A DNA stretch of 64,000 bases from Blastobasis lacticolella (lineage: Eukaryota; Arthropoda; Insecta; Lepidoptera; Blastobasidae), in assembly GCA_905147135.1 (NCBI GenBank), contig LR990050.1, positions 632,501 through 696,500 of the forward strand. The letters run 5' to 3'. Position 1 is the stretch's first letter. Each line of letters opens with the position of its first letter. The translations under genes were made by a program, and so were the position numbers. The notes beneath the pieces were generated by a model that saw nothing but the letters and a program-made list of their open reading frames with translations, did not search any database and had not been told where the DNA came from. Shown here one piece after another: positions 43,119-54,520 of the stretch.

Positions 43119-43426
43119 TTACGCTTATTATTTATCAACTGATCACTTTTCTGCAATGAGGCGTGACGTATGTTTGTCGTGACGAAAGTGGACATAAATT
43201 CGATTTCGCAATTTTCTAGATTGTCTCGTACAATCATAAAATTTATAGTACTTGTATTATACGTCAAAAGATAAGTGTTAGGGGACAAAATATGCTCTCT
43301 GTAAAATATACTTAGGCAACAAATAAACTTGATATATGTGCTAGTATAATACTAGTTCAGGTTTAATTAGTTTTGGTAATGAAAAGCATTCACAGGTAAA
43401 TGTAGAATATAATTAGAAAGGCCATC

Positions 43427-43716
43427 TTGGCGTTCTTGTACCAGTCGTATACTCGTGCGTGAGGGCCCGGGGTCCACCTTGACTATGATTCAGGATTTGG
43501 CAGATCAGGTAATTATAGTGGAGCGAGTACCATCTGACCGCTGTGACTGAGATACGAGGGGAACTTGTACGATTGAATCATGGTTAAACATTCAGTGGCC
43601 TGAATGTGCAGGTTTTCCCTCATCGTAAGAGGATCTGTTAGTTTTCAACTAATGCAAATAACTCAGAAAAGCACTGACATGGTGGCATTGAGGTTCGAAC
43701 CCGGTACCGACGGACG
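43427..43716 (-). repeat. SINE-2 copy
   Basis: CTTGGCGTTCTTGTACCAG...GAGGGCCCGGGGTCCACC...GAGGTTCGAACCCGGTACCGACGGACGCTC; the head is shortened by deletion. Confidence 0.85.
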
Positions 43717-44614
43717 CTCTACTCTTTAGGTATGGTATTTCGATGACTTTAGTTTATCCACTGATATCTTCATTTCTGATCCCATGACGACGTAGACAAG
43801 CACTGTGGCCCTAGCACAAGTGTGTTTGCAACAAAGCTCGCGCCGCAAGAGAGCGTTTGTCTCTTTCTCTCAATACTAAGATGAAAGAGATAGCAATACC
43901 TATGTCGCGCTTTTGTTCGCTTATCGCGCGCGAGAGCAACTTGTGCTAAGCCTACTGAGCGTACTCGTAGTTCTTACCATCGCTCGCTGAATTACTTGGA
44001 TCCTGCTAATGAGGCCCTTAGTAAAGCACCACGCGAAGTCTAGGTTTAAGATATGCTATAAGATTTTCCATTTAATAAGATTATATGCCATTAATATGCT
44101 CAATCCGTCTCCCGCTGTACGCTTCGTACTGTTCAAGAATGCAATTAAAAACTTTTGCAGCCCAGCTCTTGAATGTTGCATCAGAAAATCAGAAAAGAAT
44201 ATTACAGTACAGTGCACTCTTCATATTATGAACAATTTCTTGGAATAAATTTGTTTTTCATTGTCTGCTCTACAGAGTAGGTATCTGTATAACTTTAAAA
44301 TACCCACTTCATTAAAAATATTGCATTACAGTCAAATTTATTGACGGCGACTGAATTTTAATCAGCACAATTTTATAAGCCCGAGGCGTAACAGTTTCGT
44401 TGTGCACTTTTGTAGCACCTGCGGTTATGCATTTTAAACTCCCGAAAAAAGAAGGGTGGTAGTAGTAGTACGTAAGTAAGTTTGACGTGTTTGAATAGTA
44501 TGTTATTGCAATTTGTTTATTGTGTTTTATTATATGTTATTTTAGTTTATTAGTACAAAGTAATGCATTTCAATTATAAAATAAATTGATGTTAACAAAT
44601 ATCAATATCATTAA
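43717..44614. other. No gene recognised
   Basis: The frame 44009-44248 (+) has an ATG but no family signal. 43840-43960 holds CGCGCGAGAGC-type words. Confidence 0.4.
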
Positions 44615-47005
44615 ATAATAATACTAGCTCTGTCGCTAGATCTCACCCAGCTAGTAAACTGCGCCACGAGGGTACCGGATGTCGACTCCCATTCCGCCAA
44701 TTGCTTAGACCTTCTGCTGACAACTGATCCGGACAGGCACTCAGTATCGGTTTCCGCACCACTGGGTACATCCGACCACTGTCTGGTGAAATCTGTATAC
44801 GTCTATTCCCCACCCGAGCAAAGCCCATGCAACCCCCGACGGGTGTGGCGATACAAATCAGCAGATTGGGATGAGATGCGTCACTTTTTTTCGTCCTATC
44901 CTTGGCGGGAGGCATGCTTCTCTTCGGGCGATCCGTCGAGTTGTGCTGAAGCCGTTACCGCGGTTATACGGCAGGGAATGGAATACTTCATTCCATATTC
45001 TGACGTAGCGATGAATGGCAAGTCTCGTCCATGGTTTAGTGCTGACTGCAGTCGCGCTGAAGCGCTGAAGCAAGCGGCATACTCTGCCTGGGCTGAGGCT
45101 CGAGCGCATATGTCTCCGGATACTCGCAAACTGAAGAAAGCCTTTAACCTCGCCGCCAAGTCTTGCAAAAGGACGCTACGCAGGGCTCGTTTCGACCACA
45201 TAGGTCGGATTGGCACCAAACTGGCCTCTTACCCTCCTGGGAGTAAGGCGTTTTGGTCTTTGGCAAAAGCGGTCGAATCGAACTTTAGTCAATCTTCGTT
45301 ACCACCATTGCTGAAACCGGATGGGACACTGGCGCATGCTGCGGAAGAGAAAGCAAATTTACTTGCTTCTCAATTCGCGGCGAATTCACGTTTGGATACT
45401 GCAGGTAAAACTCCACCTATTTCACCCCGCGCTGACTGCACTATGGCAGAGGTGCGTATACATCAGAAAGAGATTTTAAAAATCCTGCGGAGTCTAGACG
45501 TGAACAAGGCTAGTGGACCAGATGGTATACCAGCAATAGTCCTGCGTAGTTGTGCCCCCGAGTTGTCTCCTATTCTCACGCGCCTGTATCGCCTCTCACT
45601 GGAGATTGGAATTGTACCGAAGACATGGAAGCTTGCCAATGTGCAGCCCGTGCCCAAGAAGGGCAGCCGCGCAGACCCTGCCAACTACCGCCCTATTTCG
45701 GTTACCTCCATTCTCTGTAAGATTATGGAGCGTGCACTGAACAAGAAACTCCTCGTGCATCTTGAAGGTAACGATCTCCTCAGCGATCACCAGTACGGAT
45801 TCCGCTGTGGTCGGTCAACTGGGGACCTTCTGGTGTATGCTACTCATATGTGGAGTGAGGCCATTGAGAGGCATGGCGAGGCCCTTGCTGTGTCTCTCGA
45901 TATCTCCAAGGCCTTTGACAGGGTTTGGCACGCAGCCCTTTTAAGCAAGCTTCCCTCATATGGTATTCCTGCTGGCTTTTGCACCTGGATATCGGATTTT
46001 CTGAGTGAACGATCAATCCGTGTAGTTCTAGACGGTTACACGTCTGAACTTAAGGCTATCGACGCGGGAGTTCCTCAGGGGTCGGTTCTGTCCGCGACTC
46101 TTTTCCTGCTGCATATTAATAATCTGCTTGGACCCGGTATCTTTGGGTACGCAGACGACAGCACAGTAACGGATAGATATATGTCATATGCAAAAGCTAG
46201 TAGGGGCGATATTCAGTCTTGTCGAGAGGCCATGGTTGGTCGCTTGAACGAGGCTCTCAATGCAGTGTCCGATTGGGGCGAAGCCAATCTAGTGTCGTTC
46301 AATGCCACCAAAACACAGGCGTGTTTGTTTTCCGCTAAACGGAGTCCATTCCATCTGACTCCGACTTTCCGGGATGTGTCTGTGGAAATTTCCGACAACC
46401 TACAGCTCCTGGGTGTTGAGCTATCATCCAATCTCAACTTTGGACAGTACATCGAATCAAAAGCCAAGACTGCTGCAAAAAAACTTGGAATCCTCTCGAA
46501 GGTCAAGCGGTACTTCACTTCAAGGCAGTTGCTTCAATTATATCAAGCACAAGTCCGATCTTGCATGGAGTACTGCTGCCACCTCTGGGATGGATCAGCC
46601 AAATACCAACTGGCTGCTTTGGATTCGGTGGAAAAACGGGCAAAGAGACTAATTTGTGATCCGCAGTTAATTGAGGCTAAGCTGCAGAGCCTCGAGCATC
46701 GGCGTAGGGTTGCGCGTTTGTCGGTTTTCTACAGGTTGCACTTCGGAGAGTGTGCGAAGCAGTTGCACGACCTCATTCCGCCGGCCCCTTTCCGCCATCG
46801 GGAGACGCGATCCGGGCGAGCGCTTCATCCTTATGTCGTGGATCTTCCAACTATCCGCACGAGCCGCTTTGGCTCGACTTTTATAATGCGTACGGCTAAG
46901 GAGTGGAATGCGTTGCCTGCGAGTGTGTTCCCTGATCAATATAATCTGGATGCCTTCAAGGCTAGAGTGAATAGGCTGTTCCTAGACAGGCATGCTCCAT
47001 CATAG
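44615..47005 (+). CDS. LINE-A ORF2, 5'-truncated: endonuclease end plus reverse transcriptase
   Basis: An unbroken frame of about 796 codons. It opens within the APE endonuclease ([13 protein letters not shown]... and the catalytic SDH of [11 protein letters not shown]), then a linker, then the reverse transcriptase: [41 protein letters not shown], the [11 protein letters not shown] aspartate motif (45899 onward), [19 protein letters not shown] and the YADD active site (46148-46159). The C-terminal region carries VFYRLHFGE and [13 protein letters not shown], shared with LINE-B and LINE-C. Product role: target-primed reverse transcription. The RT motifs are all present and no internal stop occurs, so this is a young insertion, but the missing N-terminus makes it non-autonomous as it stands. 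The group is jockey/CR1-like; the exact clade was not determined. Confidence 0.9.
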   Translation: MIILALSLDLTQLVNCATRVPDVDSHSANCLDLLLTTDPDRHSVSVSAPLGTSDHCLVKSVYVYSPPEQSPCNPRRVWRYKSADWDEMRHFFSSYPWREACFSSGDPSSCAEAVTAVIRQGMEYFIPYSDVAMNGKSRPWFSADCSRAEALKQAAYSAWAEARAHMSPDTRKLKKAFNLAAKSCKRTLRRARFDHIGRIGTKLASYPPGSKAFWSLAKAVESNFSQSSLPPLLKPDGTLAHAAEEKANLLASQFAANSRLDTAGKTPPISPRADCTMAEVRIHQKEILKILRSLDVNKASGPDGIPAIVLRSCAPELSPILTRLYRLSLEIGIVPKTWKLANVQPVPKKGSRADPANYRPISVTSILCKIMERALNKKLLVHLEGNDLLSDHQYGFRCGRSTGDLLVYATHMWSEAIERHGEALAVSLDISKAFDRVWHAALLSKLPSYGIPAGFCTWISDFLSERSIRVVLDGYTSELKAIDAGVPQGSVLSATLFLLHINNLLGPGIFGYADDSTVTDRYMSYAKASRGDIQSCREAMVGRLNEALNAVSDWGEANLVSFNATKTQACLFSAKRSPFHLTPTFRDVSVEISDNLQLLGVELSSNLNFGQYIESKAKTAAKKLGILSKVKRYFTSRQLLQLYQAQVRSCMEYCCHLWDGSAKYQLAALDSVEKRAKRLICDPQLIEAKLQSLEHRRRVARLSVFYRLHFGECAKQLHDLIPPAPFRHRETRSGRALHPYVVDLPTIRTSRFGSTFIMRTAKEWNALPASVFPDQYNLDAFKARVNRLFLDRHAPS

Positions 47006-47085
47006 ACCGCATCGTCACTTACCACCAGGTGAGGTGGCGGTCAAATGCCTGGCTAGTAGAGTAATAAAAAAAAAAAAAAAAAAAA
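44615..47085 (+). mobile_element. LINE-A: 5'-truncated non-LTR retrotransposon
   Basis: Homology to LINE-B begins at about 44630, inside the endonuclease. The coding region ends at 47005, followed by a 60-bp 3' part ending in a 20-A tail (47066-47085). No target duplication was certain. The 3' part contains CACTTACCACCAGGTGAGGTGG, the LINE-A version of the shared terminal motif. Confidence 0.92.
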
Positions 47086-47869
47086 GTCAACACAATGTAA
47101 TCCACAATAATGCTTCGTCCAAAATGCGGGTAGTCAATGAGGGTAGTAAATAATGTAACGTCAAAGAAGTGGGAAAAAGAAAAACCAGCAACACAACCAA
47201 AATAATTAATTTGGTTATTATTTGCATAGATTGATGATGATCATCATCATCACAGCCCGTATCATAGGCCTTGTGACTATATAACTCTTACAATTATACG
47301 AGTACTCGCATATTGTATTCGAGAACAGCACCCAGCAAAACAATGCATCCAAAACAGCAGACAGTAAATTAGAACAACATTAACATGGAATTTGACTCGC
47401 TAATTTGATATTGCGGAACTGCTTTGGGCGGGCTCCCGGTGCCGTGGCTTATGATAGGTCTGTTTCATAAATGAATTGCGGTTGTAAGTAAGGTTCCTAA
47501 GGGGTAAGTAATTGGTAGCTAAACAATATTCTTTTTTTTTTAAACAAATTTTAGTTAAATTAGAAAATTTCTAAGACATAAATCCGGCAATTGGTTAATT
47601 CTTATTTTTTATTATTTATTTAATTATTTCACAGTTTAACAGAAATCACAATCAAATTAAAATACATTATACCTCTGTTGAAAAGAAATGGTTAACAAAC
47701 GAGTTTTATCGATAAAAACCCTAAACTAAAGTAAAGCAGTATTATTTAATGTCTATAGTGGGGCGATTGTCGGTGTTGTGGTTCTGAGATTTCCTTTGAT
47801 TTTTATCCTTTGTGTTTGGATTTGTATATTTGTAGGTATTTTATTTTGTGTGCACTACCTGTCTGCTGC
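47086..47869. other. No gene recognised
   Basis: AT-rich. A short GATGATGATCATCATCATCACAGCCCG (47232 onward, in parts) is a Rep-F tail scrap. Confidence 0.45.
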
Positions 47870-48005
47870 TATAATTCTGTATTTCTTTCCATACCAAGGT
47901 TGTCTGGAACAGATCACATTAGTGACAAGACCGCCCTTTGTACTGCTTACCATATATTTAATATTTGTGTATTTGTCCTTTGGTGCGCAAATAAAGTTTA
48001 CTATA
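47870..48005 (+). repeat. Repeat 3' tail with AATAAAGTTTA end
   Basis: ATAATTCTGTATTTC...CCAAGGTTGTCTGGAACAGATC...AAGACCGCCCTTTGTACTGC...GGTGCGCAAATAAAGTTTA. I recognise this as the end of an abundant lepidopteran retroposon type; there is no second copy in this window. Overlapping frames here are not genes. Confidence 0.5.
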
Positions 48006-48232
48006 TTTTTTGTACGTACGGTATAATCAAAACGAATATGTACGTTCTAAGACGGACAGATATTTGACGTACCAGCAACGCCAGTTACTGAGCCACCAGA
48101 GCCTCCTTCATCTAATAAAGGAGGCTATGGAGATACAAATCTGAAGAGAGCAGTGAAAAACAGCATTAATGCCACTCGTTAGCTATGCAAATGGACGCGA
48201 GACAGTGATACAATTACACAGAGTACAGACCC

Positions 48233-48493
48233 AGTAGAGTTGCAGTCTAATCTAAAATGACGCGCCCCACTATCGCATTAACGCACACAAGCAAGTTTAA
48301 AATATGGACGCAATACATATACAAATGCCGTTGTAATTGGTCATTCAGTTGCCGGTGAGATTCAAACGTAGCAGCACGCGTCGTTCATTGGCTCCCACAC
48401 AGATGAAGTGTCGTTATCAATATTTGCACTCACACATCGAAATCAACTAACTAAGTAGTGGGGCGCGTCATTTTAGACTAGACGAGCTCTACT
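48233..48493. mobile_element. Inverted-repeat element with a perfect 22-bp inner repeat
   Basis: TCTAAAATGACGCGCCCCAC plus TA (48251-48272) is the exact complement of 48456-48477. Outer arms AGTAGAG (48233-48239) and CTCTACT (48487-48493) extend the terminal repeats to about 30 bp with mismatches. Length is 261 bp, with no coding capacity. No target duplication was identified. Type: MITE-like DNA transposon derivative. Confidence 0.8.
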
Positions 48494-48783
48494 TTGTTAT
48501 GACTCGTCAGTGATTTTACTACACACACGTCACTGTGTAACAATAATATTTAAAAAATAACCTTTTTTTGCAGGTATTTTTACTTTGTATAATATCTTTG
48601 TATAATTTTATTTTGTTGTGTTGGGTTTAAACTTTGCTTTCTTAACTACTCTGCTATCCGTCGACGACGAACGCAATTTAAAAAATTCTTTATACGTGTT
48701 GATGTGGCTGCCGAATAGCCTTGACAGTGAGGTGACAGGTGTCAGTCAAAAGTATCTGACAAATCGATAAATATGTCAACTTA

Positions 48784-48966
48784 AAACTTGGTTATACGTT
48801 CCAGACTCGTTCCCGCGGGAACCACATTGGATTTCGGGACAAATAGCATATGTGCTATCCTGGGCTATAATGTAACCAAATTTCACCAAAATCCAGTAGC
48901 TTTTACGTTAAGAAGTAACAACAAACATCCTTAAAAACTTTCGCATTTATATTATTATAAAAATGA
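48784..48966 (+). repeat. Rep-J copy 1
   Basis: TTCCCGCGGGAACCACATTGG...GCATATGTGCTATCCTGGGC...CCAAATTTCACCAAAATCCAG...ACTTTCGCATTTATATTATTAT. Common lepidopteran interspersed repeat type; an inverted partial copy lies at 57838-57915. Confidence 0.65.
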
Positions 48967-49594
48967 ATTTATTGACACGAATTATAACATTTTGATAATA
49001 TAGCTTTACAAAGTGACAGTAGTATAGCAAAAATTTACAACCCTGCCTCCTAAACTAGGAATAAATCGTGTATCTTAAGAGACAGTGTTCGATAGTGTCG
49101 TCATAAAATGCCATTTAGCCAATAACATTGCGTGAGTAGACCTGTGCTAGAGTCGTGTATGAGAAAATGCATTTATGTATTAGTAGGATTAGTAAGACTA
49201 ATTTATTTGTACCTTATTGCCATACCTTAATATCGTTTTCTACCCTTCTGTATCCGTACTCTGAGTACAATTACGACCATCTTCCTCAACTCAAGAGCCT
49301 GCCCATTCCCAAGTCGTAGGTATGCAAAGCAAGGTCTGCAGGCGATGGCTCTGCGAAGACAATTTGCGTTTTTGTCTTCAATCTCCGGCAATTATGTAAG
49401 CAGTTAAGACTTGGAAATCTGACCGGTGTTAATTAAGCCGAGTTAGGAATGGAAATTGATAAATGTATACAGTTCTTATGGCTGATTGCATTAAACTTAA
49501 GAAGACTCCTAAGTTGGCGCTTTAGGATGTTCTTAAGCATTTAGGAGTTACAAAATCGGTGTCATAAAGATTAGAGTGACTTAAATAAAGATAA
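48967..49594. other. No gene recognised
   Basis: Unassigned spacer; GTATTAGTAGGATTAG near 49177 is a Rep-J-type end. Confidence 0.4.
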
Positions 49595-49654
49595 GGAATG
49601 CCGGTGCCTGAGTGGTTAAAGTATTCGACTCGTAAGCGAGAGGTACCGGGTTCA
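49595..49654 (+). repeat. SINE-2 head, plus strand
   Basis: GTGCCTGAGTGGTTAAAGTATTCGACTCG (in parts)...GAGAGGTACCGGGTTC, cut inside the B box and joined to an antisense SINE-2. Confidence 0.8.
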
Positions 49655-49975
49655 TTATCATGGCGTTAATGTCCCGGTTGTGCTCTCGAACACAAGGGCC
49701 TGGAGTCCGCTTTGACCATGATCCAGGCTTTGAGAAATCAGATAGTTGCAGTGAAGCGACTGCCATCTGACCTCCGTGACCCTACTACTGGGGTAACATG
49801 ACCAGATTGGAAAATGGTTACACATTCAATCTCTCGAATGTGCAGGTTTCATCAAGATGTTTCCCTCACCGTAAGAGTATCTGTTAGCATTCAACTAATG
49901 TACATAACTCAAAAAAGGGTCATTGGTACATAGCAACAGTGGGATACGAACGCGAGATCTCGATTACCAGTCTTA
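49655..49975 (-). repeat. SINE-2 copy, minus strand
   Basis: TCATGGCGTTAATGTCCCGG...GGGATACGAACGCGAGATC...TACCAGTCTTA. The tail side touches the plus-strand head fragment. Confidence 0.85.
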
Positions 49976-50446
49976 TACCCCACAGACGCTCAGTAACACT
50001 AACCCATATACACATTCGAAAGACGCCCCCGGATCTGAAAATCATATTACACACGACCCACACCACACATGAACCCGCAGGACTTATTACATTACGGCAG
50101 ACGAACTTCGCCCGGAGAGCATCACCGAAACATCGGCTTATGATTAGCGCTAGGAGTTTGTCAACATTCGCGCCGCGTGGCGATAATCAGGAAAGTTGGA
50201 CGGCGACGTTGCAGGACGTGACGCCCATTCCGCCAATATGCCACGTAGCGGGCAAAGAGTAGGCGGGGCAGACTGCAGATTTGGTACTGCAGTTGTGCAC
50301 TCTTTACGTTATCGTTTCTTATATATGATGGCGGTGGTGCAGCTTTGTTGAGTGTCGTCTCTGTCATATATGTGTGCGATGTCAGTTATTTACCGCCGAC
50401 TAGGGTACTGGAGCACTAGGGCGATGCCTTTTAATTATTTGGAATT
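49976..50446. other. No gene recognised
   Basis: The plus frame 49939-50262 starts inside the SINE-2 and is not credible. The DNA is balanced in composition but matches nothing else here. Confidence 0.4.
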
Positions 50447-50624
50447 GCCAGGCATTTGACCGCCACCTCACCTGGTGGTAAGCGACGGTGCGGCCGATGA
50501 TGGAGCATGCCTGTCTAGGAACAGCCTAATCACTCTGGCCTTGAAGGCGTCTAGATTATAATTATCAAGGAACACACTCGCAGGTAACGCGTTCCATTCC
50601 TTGGCCGTACGCATTATAAATGCC
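50447..50624 (-). repeat. LINE-A 3' fragment
   Basis: GCCAGGCATTTGACCGCCACC...GGAGCATGCCTGTCTAGGAAC...CGTTCCATTCCTTGGCCGTACGC (in parts): antisense LINE-A end without poly(T). Confidence 0.9.
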
Positions 50625-50661
50625 AATTATGGTGGCCAATTGGTTAAGAGGCGTTACCCCC
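50625..50661 (+). repeat. SINE-2 head scrap
   Basis: TATGGTGGCCAATTGGTTAAG resembles the A-box region of SINE-2 at 42720. Confidence 0.4.
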
Positions 50662-50699
50662 GAGCGCGCTCAATACAAACGAAGTTGTATGTGTATGTT

Positions 50700-51323
50700 T
50701 TGGGGGTCTTGCTGCACCACGTCCGTAGGCTATACCCTAGAGACCCTACACGTGACCCCCGGGTGGTGCGAAGAGTGCAGCCGAAATTGCTTGGTGGTAG
50801 GGCCTCGGCCCGCATGGCTAGCGACCACCCACGGAGATGAGTCTGCATGGCGCTAAGCAGCCCCTGGGCTGTGTTCCGTCAGAGTACTCCGTGAGCCATT
50901 TCCCCTTTGTCCGAGTGCTATAATATTGGTATCCTGCAGGTCCCAGTTTTGTGTTGGATATGTTAGAGGGTTGGGCGTGACAGGTTGGCGCGGGGGCCAG
51001 GGAGACCCGATGAAACGGCTCGTCGCTGGCCGCCCGCCGGTTAGTAGGGGACCCGAACCCGGGCATCGCTTTTAATCTCCGGCCCGGGAGGCTGTCCCGC
51101 CAACTGTGCGAAAAATCCTGAATATGTCTGTCGTGCCGGGGTAGGAGACCGGAGTGGACCCGGCAGGTATATTCAGGGGGGATCGGGGGCCCTTCCGTCC
51201 CCCGTGCCAACTTTTCACATAACCCATCTCTCTGCAGCGTTCAGAAGCAAAACGACCTTGCCCTGCTGGATACCGATGTTTTAGCACTCCTCTACATCCC
51301 CAAATTTAATATTTTTATCACAA
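50700..51323 (+). other. LINE-B 5' leader
   Basis: GC-rich stretch with C/G runs and no long open frame, ending 24 bp after CACTCCTCTACATCCCC. It is placed in the element by position and composition; this assignment is inferred. Confidence 0.55.
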
Positions 51324-54216
51324 ATGGCAAGGAAAAATAAAAGTAAGGTTCTCTCAGCGGCACCCCTTTCCACACTTCGAGTGGACTTTTGTAATATCAG
51401 GGGTCTACACTCCAATCTGAACGCCGTACATCACCACCTAGAGACGGCGAAGCCCGCCTTACTTTTCCTGACGGAAACACAGATATCACCTCCGGCTGAC
51501 ACTTCGTATCTTCACTATCCTGGATACAAATAGGAACACAGGTTTTTACCTCGCGCTGGTGTGTGCCTATTCGTCAGAGGTGATATCTGCTGTCGACGTC
51601 TTAATGCCATAGAACTAAGTGACGAATCTGTGGTATGGGTGTGCGTAGAACAGGGGGGTCTATCCCGTGTCTACGCATGCCTATACAACAACCGTCACGG
51701 CGTAAGTCAGACAAATCGGTTTTTCGAGCACATACAATGCGCTACCGACAAAGTCTTTGAGCGGTATCCTTCAGCCGAGTTGGTAGTCCTAGGAGACTTT
51801 AACGGTCACCACACCGAGTGGCTAGGGTCAAGCCGTCCTACTAACCCGGCCGGGAGGTCCGCCCATGAATTTTCTCTGGCCCATGGTCTCACGCAACTGG
51901 TGTCAGAACCCACCTACTTACCGGATGTTGTGGGCCGTGAACCCTCTTTATTAGACCTTCTGCTCACCACCCACCCAGACGGTTATCAGGTGTCCGTCGA
52001 TGCCCCTCTTGGGACATCAGACCACTGCCTGGTCAGCAGACTGGGATGGATTGCGAGAATTCTTCGCGTCGTACCCGTGGATACAGCTTTGCTTCTCCTC
52101 AAATGACACCAACAGCTGTGCTGCTGCTGTAGCTGACGTCATACTGCAGGGAATGGAGTGTTTTATTCCGTCCTCTGTAGTCCGTCTCGGCGGCAAGAGT
52201 CAGCCCTGGTATGACAGGCCTAGTGCTGAGGCAACTCGCCTCAAGCAGAATGCTTTTCGTGCCTGGACAGTGGCTCGGGCCCAGAAGGACCCTAACACCC
52301 ACATTTTGAGGAAAAAGTACAACGCTGTATCGAGGTCTACAAAGAGGGTGATGTCCAGAGCAAAATTTAAATTCATCGGCGGAATTGGAGAGAAACTAAT
52401 CAGCTTCCCCTCTGGGAGCCGTGCTTTTTGGTCTCCCTCCAAAGCTGTTAAGGGGAACTTTTGTCGGACCACCTTTCCACCTTTGCGCAAGCCGGATGAC
52501 CAATTAGCCCACACAGCAAAGGAGAAAGCCGATCTCTTGGGAAATCTCTTTGCTCATAACTCAACTCTGGATGATGGGGGAGCTGCACCGCCTACCATCT
52601 CACGGTGTGAGGGCATCATGCCCGAGGTTCGTTTCACCCAAAAAATCATAAGACGTGTGCTTCTCTCCCTAGACATCCGGAAGTCCAGTGGACCTGATGG
52701 CATTCCGGCTATTGTTCTCAAAAAGTGTGCTCCCGAGTTGTCTCCCGTGTTAATGCGCCTATTCAAGCTATCCTACACCTCTGGAACGGTGCCGTCTTCG
52801 TGGAAGCTAGCCCTTGTGCATCCGATACCCAAGAAGGGTGATAATTCAGACCCATCAAATTACAGGCCTATAGCGGTAACCTCCTTGCTCTCTAAGGTGA
52901 TGGAGCGGGTTATCAATATCCAGCTCCTCGGATACCTAGAGGACCACCAGCTGATCAGTGACCGTCAATATGGCTTTCGCCATGGTCGCTCAGCTGGTGA
53001 CCTTCTCGTGTACCTAACACACCGGTGGGCTGAGGCCGTCGAGAGCAAGGGGGAGGCTCTGGCTATCAGTCTTGATATAGCCAAGGCATTTGATCGGGTC
53101 TGGCACAGGGCACTGCTAACAAAACTCCCGAAGTACGGTATCCCCGAGGGGCTCTGCAATTGGGTATCCAGCTTTCTGTCTGGACGGAGCATCCAAGTCG
53201 TTGTCGACGGATGCTGCTCCGATTCCAAGACCATTAATGCTGGAGTACCCCAAGGTTCAGTGCTATCTCCCACGCTGTTTCTTCTGCATATCAATGATAT
53301 GCTGAATATTCCCAGTATTCACTGCTATGCAGATGACAGTACTGGAGATGCTCGTTATACTGGACGTGCGAATACCCCTCGTTCCGTGGTGTCGGAAAGC
53401 CGAATTAGACTTGTGTCAGAGATTGAACACTCCTTGGAGCAAGTTGCTCACTGGGGCAGACTGAACCTGGTGGAATTCAACCCCTCAAAGACACAGGTCT
53501 GCGTATTTTCTGCCAAAAAAGATCCTTTTGTCATGGTGCCGCAGTTCCAAGGAACACCCCTTTCCATCTCAAATAGTATCGGGATCCTTGGTGTCGACAT
53601 ATCGGATAGCGTGCGATTCCGGAGTCACCTAGAAGGTAAAGCCAAACTGGCTTCGAAAAAGCTTGGAGTGCTTAACCGGTCCAAGCGATACTTCACCCCA
53701 GGGCAGCGCCTGCTGCTGTACAAGGCGCAGGTGCGGCCTCATATGGAGTATTGTTCCCATCTTTGGGCCGGCGAAACTGCCGACCTGCTTAATCCTCTAG
53801 ACTCCATACAGAGACGTGCCGTTCGAATCGTCGACGATCCCATACAAACAAGCAAGTTAGAACCACTGGCTAACCGAAGGGAATTTGGCTCCCTGTGTGT
53901 GTTCTACCGGCTGTACAATGGGGAGTGTTCCGAGGAACTTTTCGATCTGGTGCCAACAGCACAATGCCGCCATCGCACCACCCGCCGTGGGCTGGGTACT
54001 CATCCCCACTACGTAGACCCTCTGTTGGTCACCACGCGAAGGTTTGAAAGAACGTTTCTCGCGCGTACGATTCGGATGTGGAATGAGCTCCCAGCCACAG
54101 TGTTTCCTTTGGACTATGACATGGGATCGTTCAAGAGGTATATTAGAGATCTCTTCAGAGGCGGGCAACGCATTGGTGACTCCCCTGGTGTTGCTGATGT
54201 CCATAGGCGGCGGTGA
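51324..54216 (+). pseudogene. LINE-B ORF: APE endonuclease plus reverse transcriptase, broken
   Basis: The ATG at 51324 (MARKNKSKVLS) opens an endonuclease domain with FCNIRGLHSN, LFLTETQIS, GDFNGHH (51792 onward) and SDH (52017-52025). One in-frame TAG at 51531-51533 interrupts it; the same frame continues to about 52035. There, aligned with LINE-A, about 71 bp are missing between DHCLV and ADWDGLREFF, which shifts the frame; the downstream frame runs unbroken from about 52036 to 54216. It holds [65 protein letters not shown] and YADD (53326-53337), then KLASKKLGVLNRSK and RTIRMWNELPATVFP. Two independent lesions mean that no full protein can be made. Sister family of LINE-A (jockey/CR1-like group). 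Confidence 0.92.
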
Positions 54217-54312
54217 CCACTTTCCATCAGGTGGCCCGCATGCCTGTTTGTCTGCCGGATAACATAAAAAAAAATAAAAAAATGTATATTTATTTTAATG
54301 TATATTTTTAGT

Positions 54313-54520
54313 AATGTACGATTCGGATGTGGAAAGAGCTCCCAGTACAGTGTTTCTTTTGTACTATGGCAGGGGATCGTTCAAGAGGTATATCAGAGGT
54401 CTCTTCAGAGGCGGGCAACGCATTGGTAACTCCCCTGGTGTTGCTTATGGCCATAGGCGGCGGTAACCTCTTTTTATCAGGTGGCCTGCTTGCCTGTTTG
54501 TCTGCCGTTTAAAAAAACTA
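54313..54520 (+). repeat. LINE-B 3' fragment in tandem behind LINE-B
   Basis: GTACGATTCGGATGTGGAAAG...CTGCTTGCCTGTTTGTCTGCC plus A-run. Differs from the upstream element at many sites, so it is a separate, older insertion rather than a recent duplication. Confidence 0.9.

Larger units (their letters stand above)
50662..54282 (+). mobile_element. LINE-B: nearly complete non-LTR retrotransposon, inactivated
   Basis: About 3.6 kb: a GC-rich leader (50700-51320) with no long frame, one ORF (51324-54216) with endonuclease and reverse transcriptase, and a 66-bp 3' region (CACTTTCCATCAGGTGGCCC...CTGTTTGTCTGCCGG) ending in an A-rich tail. No separate ORF1 is visible. The 5' boundary is approximate. 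Copies of its end lie at 6292, 17202, 26135, 35770, 54313 and 60361. Confidence 0.9.

Noticed and set aside
44643..46939. Many antisense and off-frame reading frames in LINE-A
   Set aside because: Shadows of ORF2; the sense frame has the full set of RT motifs.
44641..47085. Clear target-site duplication for LINE-A
   Set aside because: The DNA before about 44630 and after 47085 shows no convincing matching word.
47778..48067. Two overlapping hydrophobic frames that look like membrane proteins
   Set aside because: They cover a repeat 3' tail rich in T; both frames are open from composition.
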